Shown here piece by piece: positions 27,697 through 36,236 of a stretch of 40,410 nt of DNA. Location: NCBI GenBank assembly GCA_937138255.1, contig CAKZOU010000028.1, positions 1 to 40,410 on the forward strand, in the 5' to 3' direction. This stretch comes from an uncultured Paracoccaceae bacterium. GTDB taxonomy: Bacteria; Pseudomonadota; Alphaproteobacteria; Rhodobacterales; Rhodobacteraceae. A program made the translations under genes and the position numbers. Each line of letters opens with the position of its first letter. The first letter of the stretch is position 1. The notes below the pieces were generated by a model. The model ran no database searches. It was not told the DNA's origin and saw only the letters and a list, made by a program, of their open reading frames with translations.

Positions 27697-28548
27697 ATGA
27701 CGGAATCGCCCACACTCCCCGCAAACGACTGGCCGGTGCTCGAGCCCGGCTGGGTCTGGCTTTGCGGCGCCGGCCCCGGAGATCCGGGCCTCCTGACACT
27801 TCATGCGCTGAACGCCCTGCGGCAGGCCGAGGTGGTGATCTATGACGCGCTCGTGGATGAGCGCATCCTTGATTGGGCGCCCAAGGCCGAAAAGATCTAT
27901 GCCGGCAAGCGCGGCGGCAAGCCCTCGTCGGTCCAGCGAGATATTTCACTTCAGCTTGTCGATCTGGCGCGGGCAGGCAAGCGCGTCTTGCGGCTCAAGG
28001 GCGGCGATCCCTTCGTTTTCGGGCGTGGCGGCGAGGAGGCGCAGACGCTCGTTCAGCATGGCGTGCCGGTGCGGATCATCCCAGGTATCAGCGCCGGGAT
28101 CGGTGGCCTTGCCTATGCGGGCATCCCCGTCACCCACCGCGATGTGAACCAGTCCGTCACCTTCATCACCGGCCACGACCAGTCGGGCGAGACACCCAAT
28201 ACGCTCGACTGGGCCTCGATCAGCCGCTCGAGCCAGGTCCTCGTGATCTATATGGGGATGAAGCATATCGGCCAGATTTCGGCTGCGCTTCTCGCCGCCG
28301 GACGCCCCGCCTCAGAACCGGTCGCGGTCGTCTCTGATGCCACAACCCCCCGCCAGCGGGTCTTGGAAACCACGCTTGGCGCGCTTGAGGCCGATCTTGC
28401 GGCCTCGGGGCTTGAGCCGCCCGCCATTGTCTGTGTCGGCCGCTCGGTCCTGATGCGGCAGGTGCTCGACTGGCAGGGCATGGCCCGCGGCGAGGCTCCG
28501 CGCAACCTTGATCCTTTGGGCCGCGGCAAACCGGCCGAGAGCGCCTGA
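27697..28548 (+). CDS. cobA: uroporphyrinogen-III C-methyltransferase
   Basis: 283 residues. Methylates uroporphyrinogen III at C2 and C7 to precorrin-2, the branch point to cobalamin and siroheme. VWLCGAGPGDPGLLTLHA, LRLKGGDPFVFGRGGEEA, VVPGISAGIGG-type segment and PVTHRD are the SUMT signatures. It lacks a CysG-type dehydrogenase domain. No clear ribosome-binding site precedes the ATG. cobB follows after two bases. Confidence 0.95.
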   Translation: MTESPTLPANDWPVLEPGWVWLCGAGPGDPGLLTLHALNALRQAEVVIYDALVDERILDWAPKAEKIYAGKRGGKPSSVQRDISLQLVDLARAGKRVLRLKGGDPFVFGRGGEEAQTLVQHGVPVRIIPGISAGIGGLAYAGIPVTHRDVNQSVTFITGHDQSGETPNTLDWASISRSSQVLVIYMGMKHIGQISAALLAAGRPASEPVAVVSDATTPRQRVLETTLGALEADLAASGLEPPAIVCVGRSVLMRQVLDWQGMARGEAPRNLDPLGRGKPAESA

Positions 28549-28550
28549 AG

Positions 28551-29840
28551 ATGCCCGGCCTGATCCTCGCGGCCCCCTCGTCGGGATCGGGCAAGACGAC
28601 GATCACCCTCGGCCTCTTGCGCGCGCTTTCGCGGCGCGGGAAAGTTGTGCGCGGCGCGAAATCCGGCCCCGACTATATCGACCCGCGCTTTCACGAGGCC
28701 GCCTGTGGGCATCCCTGCCCCAACCTCGACGCCTGGGCGATGACGCCGGAACGCATTCGGGCCATGGCCTCGGGCAACGGGACGCTCTTGATCGAAGGCG
28801 CAATGGGCCTCTTTGACGGCGCCCCGCCTGACGGCAAAGGCGCCACCGCCGATCTGGCCCGCATTCTCGACCTGCCAGTGATCCTCGTGGTAGACGCGTC
28901 GCGGCTCGCGGGATCGGTCGCCCCCTTGGTTCAGGGCTTTGCCGGATTTGACACCGCCGTGAGGATCGCAGCTGTCATCCTCAACGCCACCGGTTCTGAA
29001 CGGCATGAAGTGATCCTGACACGCGCCCTCGCGCCCTTGGGCCTGCCGGTTCTCGGCGCGATCCGGCGTGACAGGGCGCTGTCCCAGCCCTCGCGCCACC
29101 TTGGCCTTGTCCAAGCGGGCGAGCGGCCCGATCTTGACGCCTTTCTCGACGCCGCCGCCGACCGGGTTGAGGCGGGGATCGACCTCGACGCGCTCTTAGC
29201 CCTTGCAGCGCCCCTGACGCCTGCGCCCCAACTTGCGCCCATCCCCGCCCCCGCATCTTCTATCGCCATTGCCTCGGATCAAGCCTTTGCCTTCGCCTAC
29301 CCCCACCTCATTGCCGATTGGCAGCGCAGCGGCGCGGCTATCAAAACCTTCTCCCCCCTCGCCGACGAGGCCGCACCCGAAGCCGATTTCATCTTCCTGC
29401 CCGGCGGTTATCCTGAATTGCACGCGGGCCGGATTGCATCGAACCAGCGCTTTCTCGGCTCGCTCCGCGATGCCGCGGCGCGGAGCGTTCCAGTCTATGG
29501 CGAGTGCGGGGGCTACATGGTGCTTGGCCAGTCTCTGACCGATGGGGAGGGCAAGCGGCACAAGATGGCGGGGCTACTCGACCTCGAGACGTCTTTCGCC
29601 GCCCGCCGCCTGCACCTTGGTTATCGCAGGGTTCACGCCAGCACCGGCCCCTTTGCCGGCACTTGGGCGGCGCATGAGTTTCACTATGCAACGACGATCA
29701 AAGCCGAGGGCCCGCCGCTCTTTGTCGCAGAAGATGCACAAGGCGCCGAACTGGGGCCGATGGGCCTTGTGAATGGATCCGTTTCCGGCTCTTTTGCCCA
29801 CCTGATCGCCCCCGCGGCCACAGCGACGAGACAAGAATGA
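28551..29840 (+). CDS. cobB: cobyrinate a,c-diamide synthase (CobB/CbiA)
   Basis: 429 residues. ATP- and glutamine-dependent amidation of the a and c side chains of the corrin ring. N-terminal dethiobiotin-synthetase-like ATPase with P-loop APSSGSGKTT and KSGPDYIDPRFH; C-terminal glutaminase with FLPGGYPELHA, nucleophile VYGECGGYMVLG and the final His in NGSVSGSFAHLI. Its stop overlaps the MFS start (ATGA). Confidence 0.95.
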   Translation: MPGLILAAPSSGSGKTTITLGLLRALSRRGKVVRGAKSGPDYIDPRFHEAACGHPCPNLDAWAMTPERIRAMASGNGTLLIEGAMGLFDGAPPDGKGATADLARILDLPVILVVDASRLAGSVAPLVQGFAGFDTAVRIAAVILNATGSERHEVILTRALAPLGLPVLGAIRRDRALSQPSRHLGLVQAGERPDLDAFLDAAADRVEAGIDLDALLALAAPLTPAPQLAPIPAPASSIAIASDQAFAFAYPHLIADWQRSGAAIKTFSPLADEAAPEADFIFLPGGYPELHAGRIASNQRFLGSLRDAAARSVPVYGECGGYMVLGQSLTDGEGKRHKMAGLLDLETSFAARRLHLGYRRVHASTGPFAGTWAAHEFHYATTIKAEGPPLFVAEDAQGAELGPMGLVNGSVSGSFAHLIAPAATATRQE

Positions 29841-31090
29841 CCACGCTCCACCCCTCCGCCCTCGTCGACGACCGACTCGCCAAGCGCAACGTGACTGTGC
29901 TTGTCATCGCACAAGCGATCCTCGGGGCGCAGATGCCGATGATCTTTACCATCGGCGGGCTTGCCGGCGGGATGCTGGGCGGCAACCCCTGTTTCGCCAC
30001 CCTGCCCATCTCGGCCATCGTCTTTGGCTCGATGACCACCGCGCCATGGCTTTCACCGCTGATGCAACGGCGCGGGCGCAAGTTTGGATTCCATATCGGT
30101 GCACTGGCGGCGGCGGTCGGCAGCGCGATCAGCGCGGCCGGGCTTTACTATGGCTCTTTCGGAATATTCCTTCTGGGCTCCTACCTCACCGGCATCTATA
30201 TGTCGGCGCAGGGATTTTTCCGCTTTGCCGCCGCCGATACGGCTTCGGCCGACTTTCGGCCCAAGGCCATCTCCTATGTCATGGCGGGGGGGCTTGTTTC
30301 GGCACTCTTTGGGCCACAGCTGAACAAGCTTGTGATGGATGCCTATGTCGTCCCGTTCCTTGGCAGCTATCTGACGATCATCGGCATCAATATCTTCGGC
30401 CTCTTCCTCTTTAGCTTCCTCAAGCTGCCTTTGCCCACCAAAGCTGAGCTGAGCGAAGCCCCCAAGGCGCGCAACCTGCGCGAGATGCTGGCCGAGCCCA
30501 AGATCGTCGTGGCCATCATCGTGGCGATGGTCTCCTACGCGCTGATGAACCTTGTGATGACCTCGACCCCGCTTGCCGTTGTCGGCTGCGGATATGAGAA
30601 AAACACCGCCGCCGACATCGTCTCGGCCCATGTTCTGGCGATGTATATCCCCTCATTCTTTACCGGCCATCTTGTCGCCCGCTACGGCACCAGCCGCATC
30701 ATGACCACGGGCCTTGTGATCCTCGCTTTTGCGGGGTTGGCCTCGCTGGCGGGTGTCGAGCTTGCGGATGCAGACGCCGCGCCCTCGCTCCTTAGCTTCT
30801 ACGCCGGACTGATCCTTCTGGGCGTCGGCTGGAACTTCGGCTTCATTGGTGCGACGACGATGCTCTCGAACAACCACGCGCCGCATGAGCGTGGCCGGAT
30901 TCAGGGCTTCAACGACATGGTGGTGTTCGGCTCGGTGACCATTGCCTCGCTGGTCTCGGGCGGGCTGATGAACTGTTCGGGCGGATCGCCGATCGAGGGC
31001 TGGACCGCGGTCAACCTCGCCATGATCCCCTTCCTCGCCCTCGCGGGAAGCGCGTTGATCTGGCTGACGATGCGGCCTTCGGCCAAGTAA
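29837..31090 (+). CDS. MFS transporter co-translated with cobB
   Basis: 417 residues with about 12 membrane segments. A basic loop after the second helix (MQRRGRKFGF) fits the MFS A-motif, and a similar YGTSRIMTTG loop opens the second half. It overlaps cobB by four bases, so it is translated with the cobalamin genes. Transport of a cobalamin precursor or efflux of an intermediate is possible, but nothing in the sequence identifies the substrate. Confidence 0.85.
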   Translation: MTTLHPSALVDDRLAKRNVTVLVIAQAILGAQMPMIFTIGGLAGGMLGGNPCFATLPISAIVFGSMTTAPWLSPLMQRRGRKFGFHIGALAAAVGSAISAAGLYYGSFGIFLLGSYLTGIYMSAQGFFRFAAADTASADFRPKAISYVMAGGLVSALFGPQLNKLVMDAYVVPFLGSYLTIIGINIFGLFLFSFLKLPLPTKAELSEAPKARNLREMLAEPKIVVAIIVAMVSYALMNLVMTSTPLAVVGCGYEKNTAADIVSAHVLAMYIPSFFTGHLVARYGTSRIMTTGLVILAFAGLASLAGVELADADAAPSLLSFYAGLILLGVGWNFGFIGATTMLSNNHAPHERGRIQGFNDMVVFGSVTIASLVSGGLMNCSGGSPIEGWTAVNLAMIPFLALAGSALIWLTMRPSAK

Positions 31091-31112
31091 TCCCTGCCAC
31101 AGGCGGCACAGG

Positions 31113-31871
31113 CTACCAGCGGCCGAGCCAGACCCGCGCCAGAAGGCTGCCACGGCGGCGAAATTCGGAAGTGTGGAGCCTGCCCGACAGGGCCCGTTCC
31201 GGCTCTTCGGCGGCGAGTTTCAGGATAGCGGGGGCGCGCCATGCCTCGCGGGCGGCGTGGATGGCGATGCCGAGGTCCGTGCCTCTACGGGAACGAAGTT
31301 TCGTCAGTGAATCCTGGGCCAGGCGTTGAAGTGCGGACGAGCTTTCATCCACGAGCGGCCTTAGCCCCGCCGCTTTCAGGGCCGGCACCGCCTGAAGCCA
31401 CCGCGCAATCCCCGAGGCAAAGGCAATATCTCGCAGAGCAGGCTCGAGATCGGGCGAAGCCCCAAGCGCCTTGGCCGCCGCCCACATCAGGTTTCCCGCG
31501 GTTGCGTCGATGTGGTCGGAAAATTCAGACTCGCTCGAGAAATCGCCCGGCTCAATGTCCCATTCCCGCGCATCTATGATGCCCTGAAGCGGGGTGAGAT
31601 CAACATGGGACAGGCCCGCCAGCGCCATTGCCGCCTCGCCGCCTTGCACCGGCTTGCCCGCCTCGAGCGCGGCCAAGGCGTCGCGCCACCACTGCAGCCG
31701 CATCCGTGCGATCAGCGGCTCTTGCGAGGCCCAAGGCGCGCGTGCCACCTCGATGTTGACGGCATAGAGCGCCATGAGAACCGCCCGCGCCTTGGGCGGC
31801 GCGGCCATGGCGGCGAGGAATCGGTCGGGATCGCCGCGTTCAACCAGCTCTGCCAAAGGCCCGAGGGTCAT
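31113..31871 (-). CDS. squalene/phytoene synthase family protein (NDUFAF6-like)
   Basis: 252 residues. It has the prenyl synthase fold pattern but the segments RMRLQWWRDALAAL, GIIDAREWDIE and GIARWLQAVPAL resemble NDUFAF6, the complex I assembly factor of this superfamily, more than carotenoid enzymes. The Asp-rich DxxxD motifs needed for prenyl diphosphate binding are not apparent. No crt genes are nearby. The ATG overlaps the cimA stop (TGATG); an earlier in-frame start would lie deep in cimA. A role in respiratory complex assembly is inferred. Confidence 0.78.
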   Translation of the reverse strand: MTLGPLAELVERGDPDRFLAAMAAPPKARAVLMALYAVNIEVARAPWASQEPLIARMRLQWWRDALAALEAGKPVQGGEAAMALAGLSHVDLTPLQGIIDAREWDIEPGDFSSESEFSDHIDATAGNLMWAAAKALGASPDLEPALRDIAFASGIARWLQAVPALKAAGLRPLVDESSSALQRLAQDSLTKLRSRRGTDLGIAIHAAREAWRAPAILKLAAEEPERALSGRLHTSEFRRRGSLLARVWLGRW

Positions 31872-33493
31872 CAGTGCGGAGCGCCGTCGCGCACGAGCTT
31901 CCAGTTGATCGCGTCGATCAAGGCATCGAAGGAGGCGTCGACAATATTGGCGCTGACACCCACGGTCGCCCAACGCCGCCCCTGCCCGTCCTCGCTGTCG
32001 ATGATGACCCGCGTGACCGCCTCGGTGCCGCCATTGGTGATCCGCACCTTGAAATCGACCAGCTTCAGATCGGCGATAAAGGCCTGATAGCGCCCAAGAT
32101 CACTCGCCAGAGCGCGGCTCAGCGCGTTGACGGGGCCTGCATCCTGTTCCTCGTCGCCGTGATCGTTTTCAAAGAACGAGGTGATCTTCTCCCCGCCGAT
32201 CCAGACCGTGACCACCGCTTCGGAGACCGACACGACCTCGCCCTTGGCATTGCGCCGCCGTTCCGAGACGACGCGATAGCGCTCGACCTCGAAGAAATGC
32301 GGCATGATCCCAAGCTCCTGCCGCGCCAGAAGCTCGAAGCTTGCCTGCGCGGTGTCATAGGAATAGCCGCGCGCTTCCATCTCCTTGATCCGGTCGAGGA
32401 TGCGGGCCATGGCGGGATCGCCCGCCTCGACCTCGATCCCCGCCTGCGCGAGGCGCTGGCGCAGGTTCGATTGGCCGGCTTGGTTGGACATCGGCACGAT
32501 ACGGCTATTGCCCACCAGCGCTGGGTCGATGTGTTCGTAGGTCGTGGGATCCTTGGCGATGGCCGAGGCATGAAGCCCCGCCTTATGCGCGAAGGCCGAA
32601 GCGCCGACATAGGGCGCCTGCTTGACCGGCACGCGGTTGAGAACATCATCCAGCATACGGCTGACGCGTTTGAGGTCTTTCAGCGCCTCGTCGGTGATGC
32701 CGGTCTCGACGAGGCTCCGATAGGGCTCTTTCAGAAGAAGCGTCGGGATGATCGAGGTCAGGTTGGCATTGCCGCAACGCTCGCCAAGGCCGTTCAGCGT
32801 CCCCTGGATCTGCCGCGCTCCCGCCTCGACGGCGGCAAGACTGTTGGCAACCGCGTGGCCCGTGTCGTCATGGCAATGGATGCCGATCCTCTCGCCGGGG
32901 ATGCCGCTGGCGATCACTTCCGAGACGATCTCGCGCACCTCGCCCGGCAGCGTCCCGCCGTTGGTATCGCACAAGACGATCCAGCGGGCGCCAGCCGCGA
33001 ATGCCGCATGAACCGCCTCGAGCGCATAGCCGGGGTTGGCTTTGTAGCCATCAAAGAAATGCTCGGCGTCAAACAACGCCTCGCGCCCCTGAGCGACAAC
33101 ATGGGCAAAGGAGGCGCGGATATTGTCGATGTTTTCTTCAAGCAGGATGCCCAGCGCGGTCGTCACATGGAAATCATGCGTCTTGCCGACAAGGCAGACC
33201 GCCGGGGTTCCGGCATTCAGCACCGCCGCCAACACATCGTCATTGCCCGCCGACCGGCCCGAGCGCTTGGTCATGCCGAAGGCTGTCATCGTCGCGCCGG
33301 TCTTGGGGGCGGCATTGAAGAAATCGCTGTCGGTCGGGTTCGCCCCCGGCCAGCCGCCTTCGATGTAGTCGACACCCAAAGCATCGAGCGCCATGGCGAT
33401 CCGCTGCTTCTCGGCGGTCGAGAACTGGACCCCTTGGGTCTGCTGCCCGTCGCGCAGCGTGGTGTCGAAGAGGTAGAGGCGGTCACGGGTCAT
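31871..33493 (-). CDS. cimA: (R)-citramalate synthase
   Basis: 540 residues. Condenses pyruvate and acetyl-CoA to citramalate for isoleucine synthesis. [16 protein letters not shown] is the HMGL-like catalytic start, [17 protein letters not shown] and [15 protein letters not shown] are the metal and acetyl-CoA regions, and the C-terminal 150 residues form a LeuA-type regulatory domain. The ATG at 33493 overlaps the cysS stop (ATGA). Confidence 0.94.
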   Translation of the reverse strand: MTRDRLYLFDTTLRDGQQTQGVQFSTAEKQRIAMALDALGVDYIEGGWPGANPTDSDFFNAAPKTGATMTAFGMTKRSGRSAGNDDVLAAVLNAGTPAVCLVGKTHDFHVTTALGILLEENIDNIRASFAHVVAQGREALFDAEHFFDGYKANPGYALEAVHAAFAAGARWIVLCDTNGGTLPGEVREIVSEVIASGIPGERIGIHCHDDTGHAVANSLAAVEAGARQIQGTLNGLGERCGNANLTSIIPTLLLKEPYRSLVETGITDEALKDLKRVSRMLDDVLNRVPVKQAPYVGASAFAHKAGLHASAIAKDPTTYEHIDPALVGNSRIVPMSNQAGQSNLRQRLAQAGIEVEAGDPAMARILDRIKEMEARGYSYDTAQASFELLARQELGIMPHFFEVERYRVVSERRRNAKGEVVSVSEAVVTVWIGGEKITSFFENDHGDEEQDAGPVNALSRALASDLGRYQAFIADLKLVDFKVRITNGGTEAVTRVIIDSEDGQGRRWATVGVSANIVDASFDALIDAINWKLVRDGAPH

Positions 33494-34905
33494 TTCAGAG
33501 CCTCCAGTTTGGCGGGGTCGAAGTCTGACAAGAATTCCCAAGTGGCAGGGGCGTCTTTCTTGTCGAAAAGTTGAACGCCGGCATCCAGAAGCTGATCGCG
33601 AATTGTGTCAGATAGCTCGAAGTTCTTTTCGAGGCGCGCTCGATGTCTACGCATGACATGCGCGGCCACGATGTCCCTGTGTTCATCGGTGACAGGCGAG
33701 GCTGTCGGGCTTGAATTCACCCATTCCGACATTCTGTCGACCGAAAAACCCAAGAACTCGAGACTTGCACGAAGCCCCTCGTGTTCGCCCCGCAATCGCA
33801 AGCTGTGCATCACGGTGATGGCACCGGCTGTATTGAGATCATCACCAAGTGCCTCAATCACCCCGTTCGGGACGCGGCCAACCTCGCTTTTCCCCACCAA
33901 TGAAAACCACTTCCTCAGCGTCGCCTCCGCCTCTTCCCGCTTCCGATCCGTCCAATCCATCGGCTTGCGGTAATGCGTCCCGAGCATCACAAACCGGATC
34001 ACCTCCCCCGGCACGCCCTGATCCAAGAGATCCCGCACGGTAAAGAAATTACCCAAGGACTTGGACATCTTCTTGCCCTCGACCTGCAGCATCTCGTTAT
34101 GCACCCAATAGTTGGCAAACCCCGCCTCCGGGTGCGCGCAGGCCGACTGGGCGATCTCGTTCTCGTGGTGCGGGAATTGCAGATCGATCCCGCCCCCGTG
34201 GATATCGAAACTCGCCCCCAGCAACTCGTAGGACATGGCCGAGCATTCGATATGCCAGCCGGGCCTGCCCCGGCCCCACGGGCTGTCCCAGCCGGGCTCG
34301 TCATCCGACGAGGGCTTCCACAGCACGAAATCCATCGGGTCTTCCTTGAACGGCGCCACCTCGACCCGCGCGCCTGCGATCATGTCGTCGACCGACCGCC
34401 CCGAGAGCGCGCCATAGTTCTGATAAGACCGCACCCGGAAAAGGACATGCCCCTCCTTCTCGTAGGCATGGCCCTTGGCGATCAGATCACCGATCATCGC
34501 GATCATCTGGCCGATAAACGCCGTCGCCCGCGGCTCGTGATCCGGCCTGAGCGCCCCAAGCGCATCCATATCCGCGTGATACCAGGCGATGGTCTCCTCG
34601 GTCCGCTCCGCGATCAGCTCCTCAAGGGTCCGCGGATCCCCCACCGCCTTCCGCCGCTGGGCCTCGGCGTTGATCTTGTCATCCACATCCGTGAAATTGC
34701 GCACATAGGTGACGTGACCCTCGCCATAGACATGGCGCAAAAGCCGGTAGAGCACGTCAAACACCAACACAGGCCGCGCATTGCCCAGATGCGCCCGGTC
34801 ATAGACCGTCGGCCCGCAGACATACATCCGCACGTTTTGAGGGTCGATGGGATGAAACTCCTCGACCTTGCGGCTTTTCGAGTTGCGCAGACGGATCGTC
34901 GTCAT
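33490..34905 (-). CDS. cysS: cysteinyl-tRNA synthetase
   Basis: 471 residues. Class I fold: [16 protein letters not shown] holds the HIGH-type motif, Cys/His zinc ligands include those around WHIECSAMS and [11 protein letters not shown], and KKMSKSLGN is the KMSKS loop. GAGGACCC precedes the ATG. The C-terminal quarter is AT-richer than the rest (29 of 60 G+C at 33601-33660 against 39 of 60 at 34321-34380), which may reflect weaker selection or recombination. It heads cysS-cimA-(phytoene-like). Confidence 0.96.
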   Translation of the reverse strand: MTTIRLRNSKSRKVEEFHPIDPQNVRMYVCGPTVYDRAHLGNARPVLVFDVLYRLLRHVYGEGHVTYVRNFTDVDDKINAEAQRRKAVGDPRTLEELIAERTEETIAWYHADMDALGALRPDHEPRATAFIGQMIAMIGDLIAKGHAYEKEGHVLFRVRSYQNYGALSGRSVDDMIAGARVEVAPFKEDPMDFVLWKPSSDDEPGWDSPWGRGRPGWHIECSAMSYELLGASFDIHGGGIDLQFPHHENEIAQSACAHPEAGFANYWVHNEMLQVEGKKMSKSLGNFFTVRDLLDQGVPGEVIRFVMLGTHYRKPMDWTDRKREEAEATLRKWFSLVGKSEVGRVPNGVIEALGDDLNTAGAITVMHSLRLRGEHEGLRASLEFLGFSVDRMSEWVNSSPTASPVTDEHRDIVAAHVMRRHRARLEKNFELSDTIRDQLLDAGVQLFDKKDAPATWEFLSDFDPAKLEALK

Positions 34906-35073
34906 GGGTCCTCACAGGCGGTTTTCGCCCGCGGGCTTAGCAACTTACCGTTAGAAGTGAAACGTGAAAGAGCGGCCCGCGACGAATGTCAGCAGGGAAT
35001 AATGCAGCAGGTAATGATGCACAGGCTCTTCATGGGCGCCTGCCTATCACGCCCCCCTTCCCAGCGTCCAGCC

Positions 35074-35137
35074 TTTCTTTTGGCCGAAAATACTCCGGGG
35101 GAGGCCCGAAGGGCCGGGGGCAGAGCCCCCTTGCCCC
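35074..35137 (-). repeat. intergenic repeat copy C with twin hairpins
   Basis: Read on the minus strand: GGGGGC-TCT-GCCCCC, then GGCCC-TTC-GGGCC, then CCCCCGGAGTATTT and CGGCCAAAAGAA. It directly follows the VOC gene on that strand. Over about 50 bases it is nearly identical to copy D at 39238-39297. The two GC hairpins could act as transcript ends. Confidence 0.88.
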
Positions 35138-35138
35138 C

Positions 35139-35516
35139 TCAACCATAGCTGACCACCTCGATCTCGATCCCATTCTCTTCGCGGAAATAGAACCGCTGTC
35201 CCGGCTCATAGTCAGCGTGGTTGACCGGCTCGTATCCAAGCGCCTTCACGCGCTCCTCCACTGCGACAAGATCGTCAACTACAACGCCAATGTGATTGAG
35301 GCCGCCGCGCCGGGCATAGCTGTTGCCGGCCGCCACTTGCTCGCCCAAACCGGCATAGACCGCCAGATAGCTATCCGCCCCGCCCACATGGACGCTGCGG
35401 CCCCCATGGATTGCCGCCCCCTGCCAGCGCACCCGCCAGTCAAAGAGCTCAACCAGCATCGCCGCCGTGGCATCAGGGTCGCTTACGGTCACGTTCAGAT
35501 GTTCCAGTCTCGCCAT
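35139..35516 (-). CDS. VOC (glyoxalase/bleomycin-resistance) superfamily protein
   Basis: 125 residues with two beta-alpha-beta-beta-beta modules. LEHLNVTVSDPDAT and LNHIGVVVDDL provide His residues and EIEVVSYG the Glu of a typical VOC metal site. Specific reaction unknown (glyoxalase, dioxygenase or resistance protein). Its ATG follows a 48-codon ORF by four bases, with AAGGGA in that ORF's end as ribosome-binding site. Both lie under the SoxR-box promoter, implying induction by redox-active compounds. Confidence 0.88.
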   Translation of the reverse strand: MARLEHLNVTVSDPDATAAMLVELFDWRVRWQGAAIHGGRSVHVGGADSYLAVYAGLGEQVAAGNSYARRGGLNHIGVVVDDLVAVEERVKALGYEPVNHADYEPGQRFYFREENGIEIEVVSYG

Positions 35517-35520
35517 GATC

Positions 35521-35667
35521 CTATCCCTTCAACCGCCGACCAAGAATTCGGCGCACCCTTTGCAGGCCGCAGTCGCCTTCAATCCAAAGCCCCGCACCTT
35601 CGCACCAGCCCAGACCGTCCCGCTCGATGAGCCGCCGGTCCCTCGGGCTCCTCACACTCACTTTCAT
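35521..35667 (-). CDS. 48-residue basic protein under SoxR-type promoter
   Basis: Short frame with an ATG at 35665-35667, stop TAG at 35521-35523 and a strong AAAGGAG six bases before the start. The product is basic, rich in Arg, with two Cys (in WCEGAG and EGDCG) and no membrane segment. I do not recognise it. The case for coding is positional: expected start of transcription near 35692 gives a leader of about 25 bases, and its stop is four bases from the VOC start, so the two would be translationally coupled. It could instead be a short leader peptide. Confidence 0.55.
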   Translation of the reverse strand: MKVSVRSPRDRRLIERDGLGWCEGAGLWIEGDCGLQRVRRILGRRLKG

Positions 35668-35698
35668 CACCTACTCCTTTTCTTCTGAGGTGACTCGG

Positions 35699-35729
35699 GT
35701 TCTAATTTCTCAAGTTCACTTTAGATCAA
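35699..35729 (-). promoter_or_regulatory. SoxR box in a 19-bp-spaced promoter
   Basis: TCTCAAGTTCACTTTAGA at 35708-35725 matches the SoxR consensus CCTCAAGTTAACTTGAGG at 14 of 18 positions. On the minus strand it lies mostly in the 19-base spacer between TTGATC (35724-35729) and TAGAAC (35699-35704), the overlong spacing that MerR-family activators correct. The promoter points at the 48-residue ORF and VOC gene, away from soxR, whose own start is 16 bases past the box. Confidence 0.72.
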
Positions 35730-35740
35730 GAGGAATTTTC

Positions 35741-36190
35741 ATGCCCCCCTCTCCCTCCGGCGGTCTCACCATCGGCGATCTGGCCGACCGCACCGGCCTC
35801 GCCGTCTCCGCCATCCGCTTCTACGAAACGCACGGCATCCTGCACCCGCTCCGCAACGCGGGCGGTCACCGCCGCTATGGCCGGGCCGACATCCGGCGTC
35901 TGTCCTTCGTGATGATCGCCCAGTCGATGGGGTTCGGGCTGTCGGATATTGCAGGCTATATGGTCGACCTGCCCGCGCACCGCGCCCCTTCCAAGGCTGA
36001 CTGGACCCGCATTTCGGACGATTTCCGCAAGAAGATCGACGCCCGCATCGCCCATCTCCAAAACCTGCGCGACAGGCTCGACGGCTGTATCGGCTGCGGC
36101 TGCCTCAGCCTTGAGACCTGCGCCCTGCACAATCCTGCGGACGAGGCCGCCAAAGGCGGTGCCGGACCGCGTGCCTTGAGGACAGGTTGA
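35741..36190 (+). CDS. soxR: redox-sensitive transcriptional activator SoxR
   Basis: 149 residues. MerR-type winged helix at the N terminus (LTIGDLADRTGLAVSAIRFYETHGIL and RRYGRADIRRL), a dimerisation helix, and the 2Fe-2S binding motif CIGCGCLSLETC (C-x2-C-x-C-x5-C) near residue 121. Oxidation of the cluster by redox-cycling compounds switches the bound promoter on. The ATG at 35741 follows CAAGAGGAATT. No soxS is present, as is usual outside enterics; the likely direct targets are the divergent small ORF and VOC gene. Confidence 0.96.
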   Translation: MPPSPSGGLTIGDLADRTGLAVSAIRFYETHGILHPLRNAGGHRRYGRADIRRLSFVMIAQSMGFGLSDIAGYMVDLPAHRAPSKADWTRISDDFRKKIDARIAHLQNLRDRLDGCIGCGCLSLETCALHNPADEAAKGGAGPRALRTG

Positions 36191-36202
36191 TCCGCAGGTG
36201 TT

Positions 36203-36225
36203 GACAGTGCCGTAATGACGGTGTC
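36203..36225 (+). other. imperfect inverted repeat before the aminotransferase gene
   Basis: GACA-N3-CCGT-AATG-ACGG-TGTC forms an 8-bp stem with a three-base bulge, ending 11 bases before the ATG at 36237. A perfect TTGACA (36201-36206) overlaps its left side, but no acceptable -10 follows at 16-18 bases. No ribosome-binding site precedes the ATG, so this could be an operator or a structure affecting initiation. Confidence 0.3.
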
Positions 36226-36236
36226 TGCCTCGGCGC

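Noticed and set aside
31113-31871. Carotenoid biosynthesis gene
   Set aside because: The Asp-rich prenyl-binding motifs are not evident and no other crt gene is in the window.
31874-33574. Long open frame of 566 codons on the plus strand
   Set aside because: Antisense to cimA; a shadow of the same high-GC codon pattern.
36201-36229. Strong promoter for a leaderless aminotransferase message
   Set aside because: TTGACA is perfect, but the hexamer at the right distance (TCTGCC) matches the -10 consensus at only two positions.
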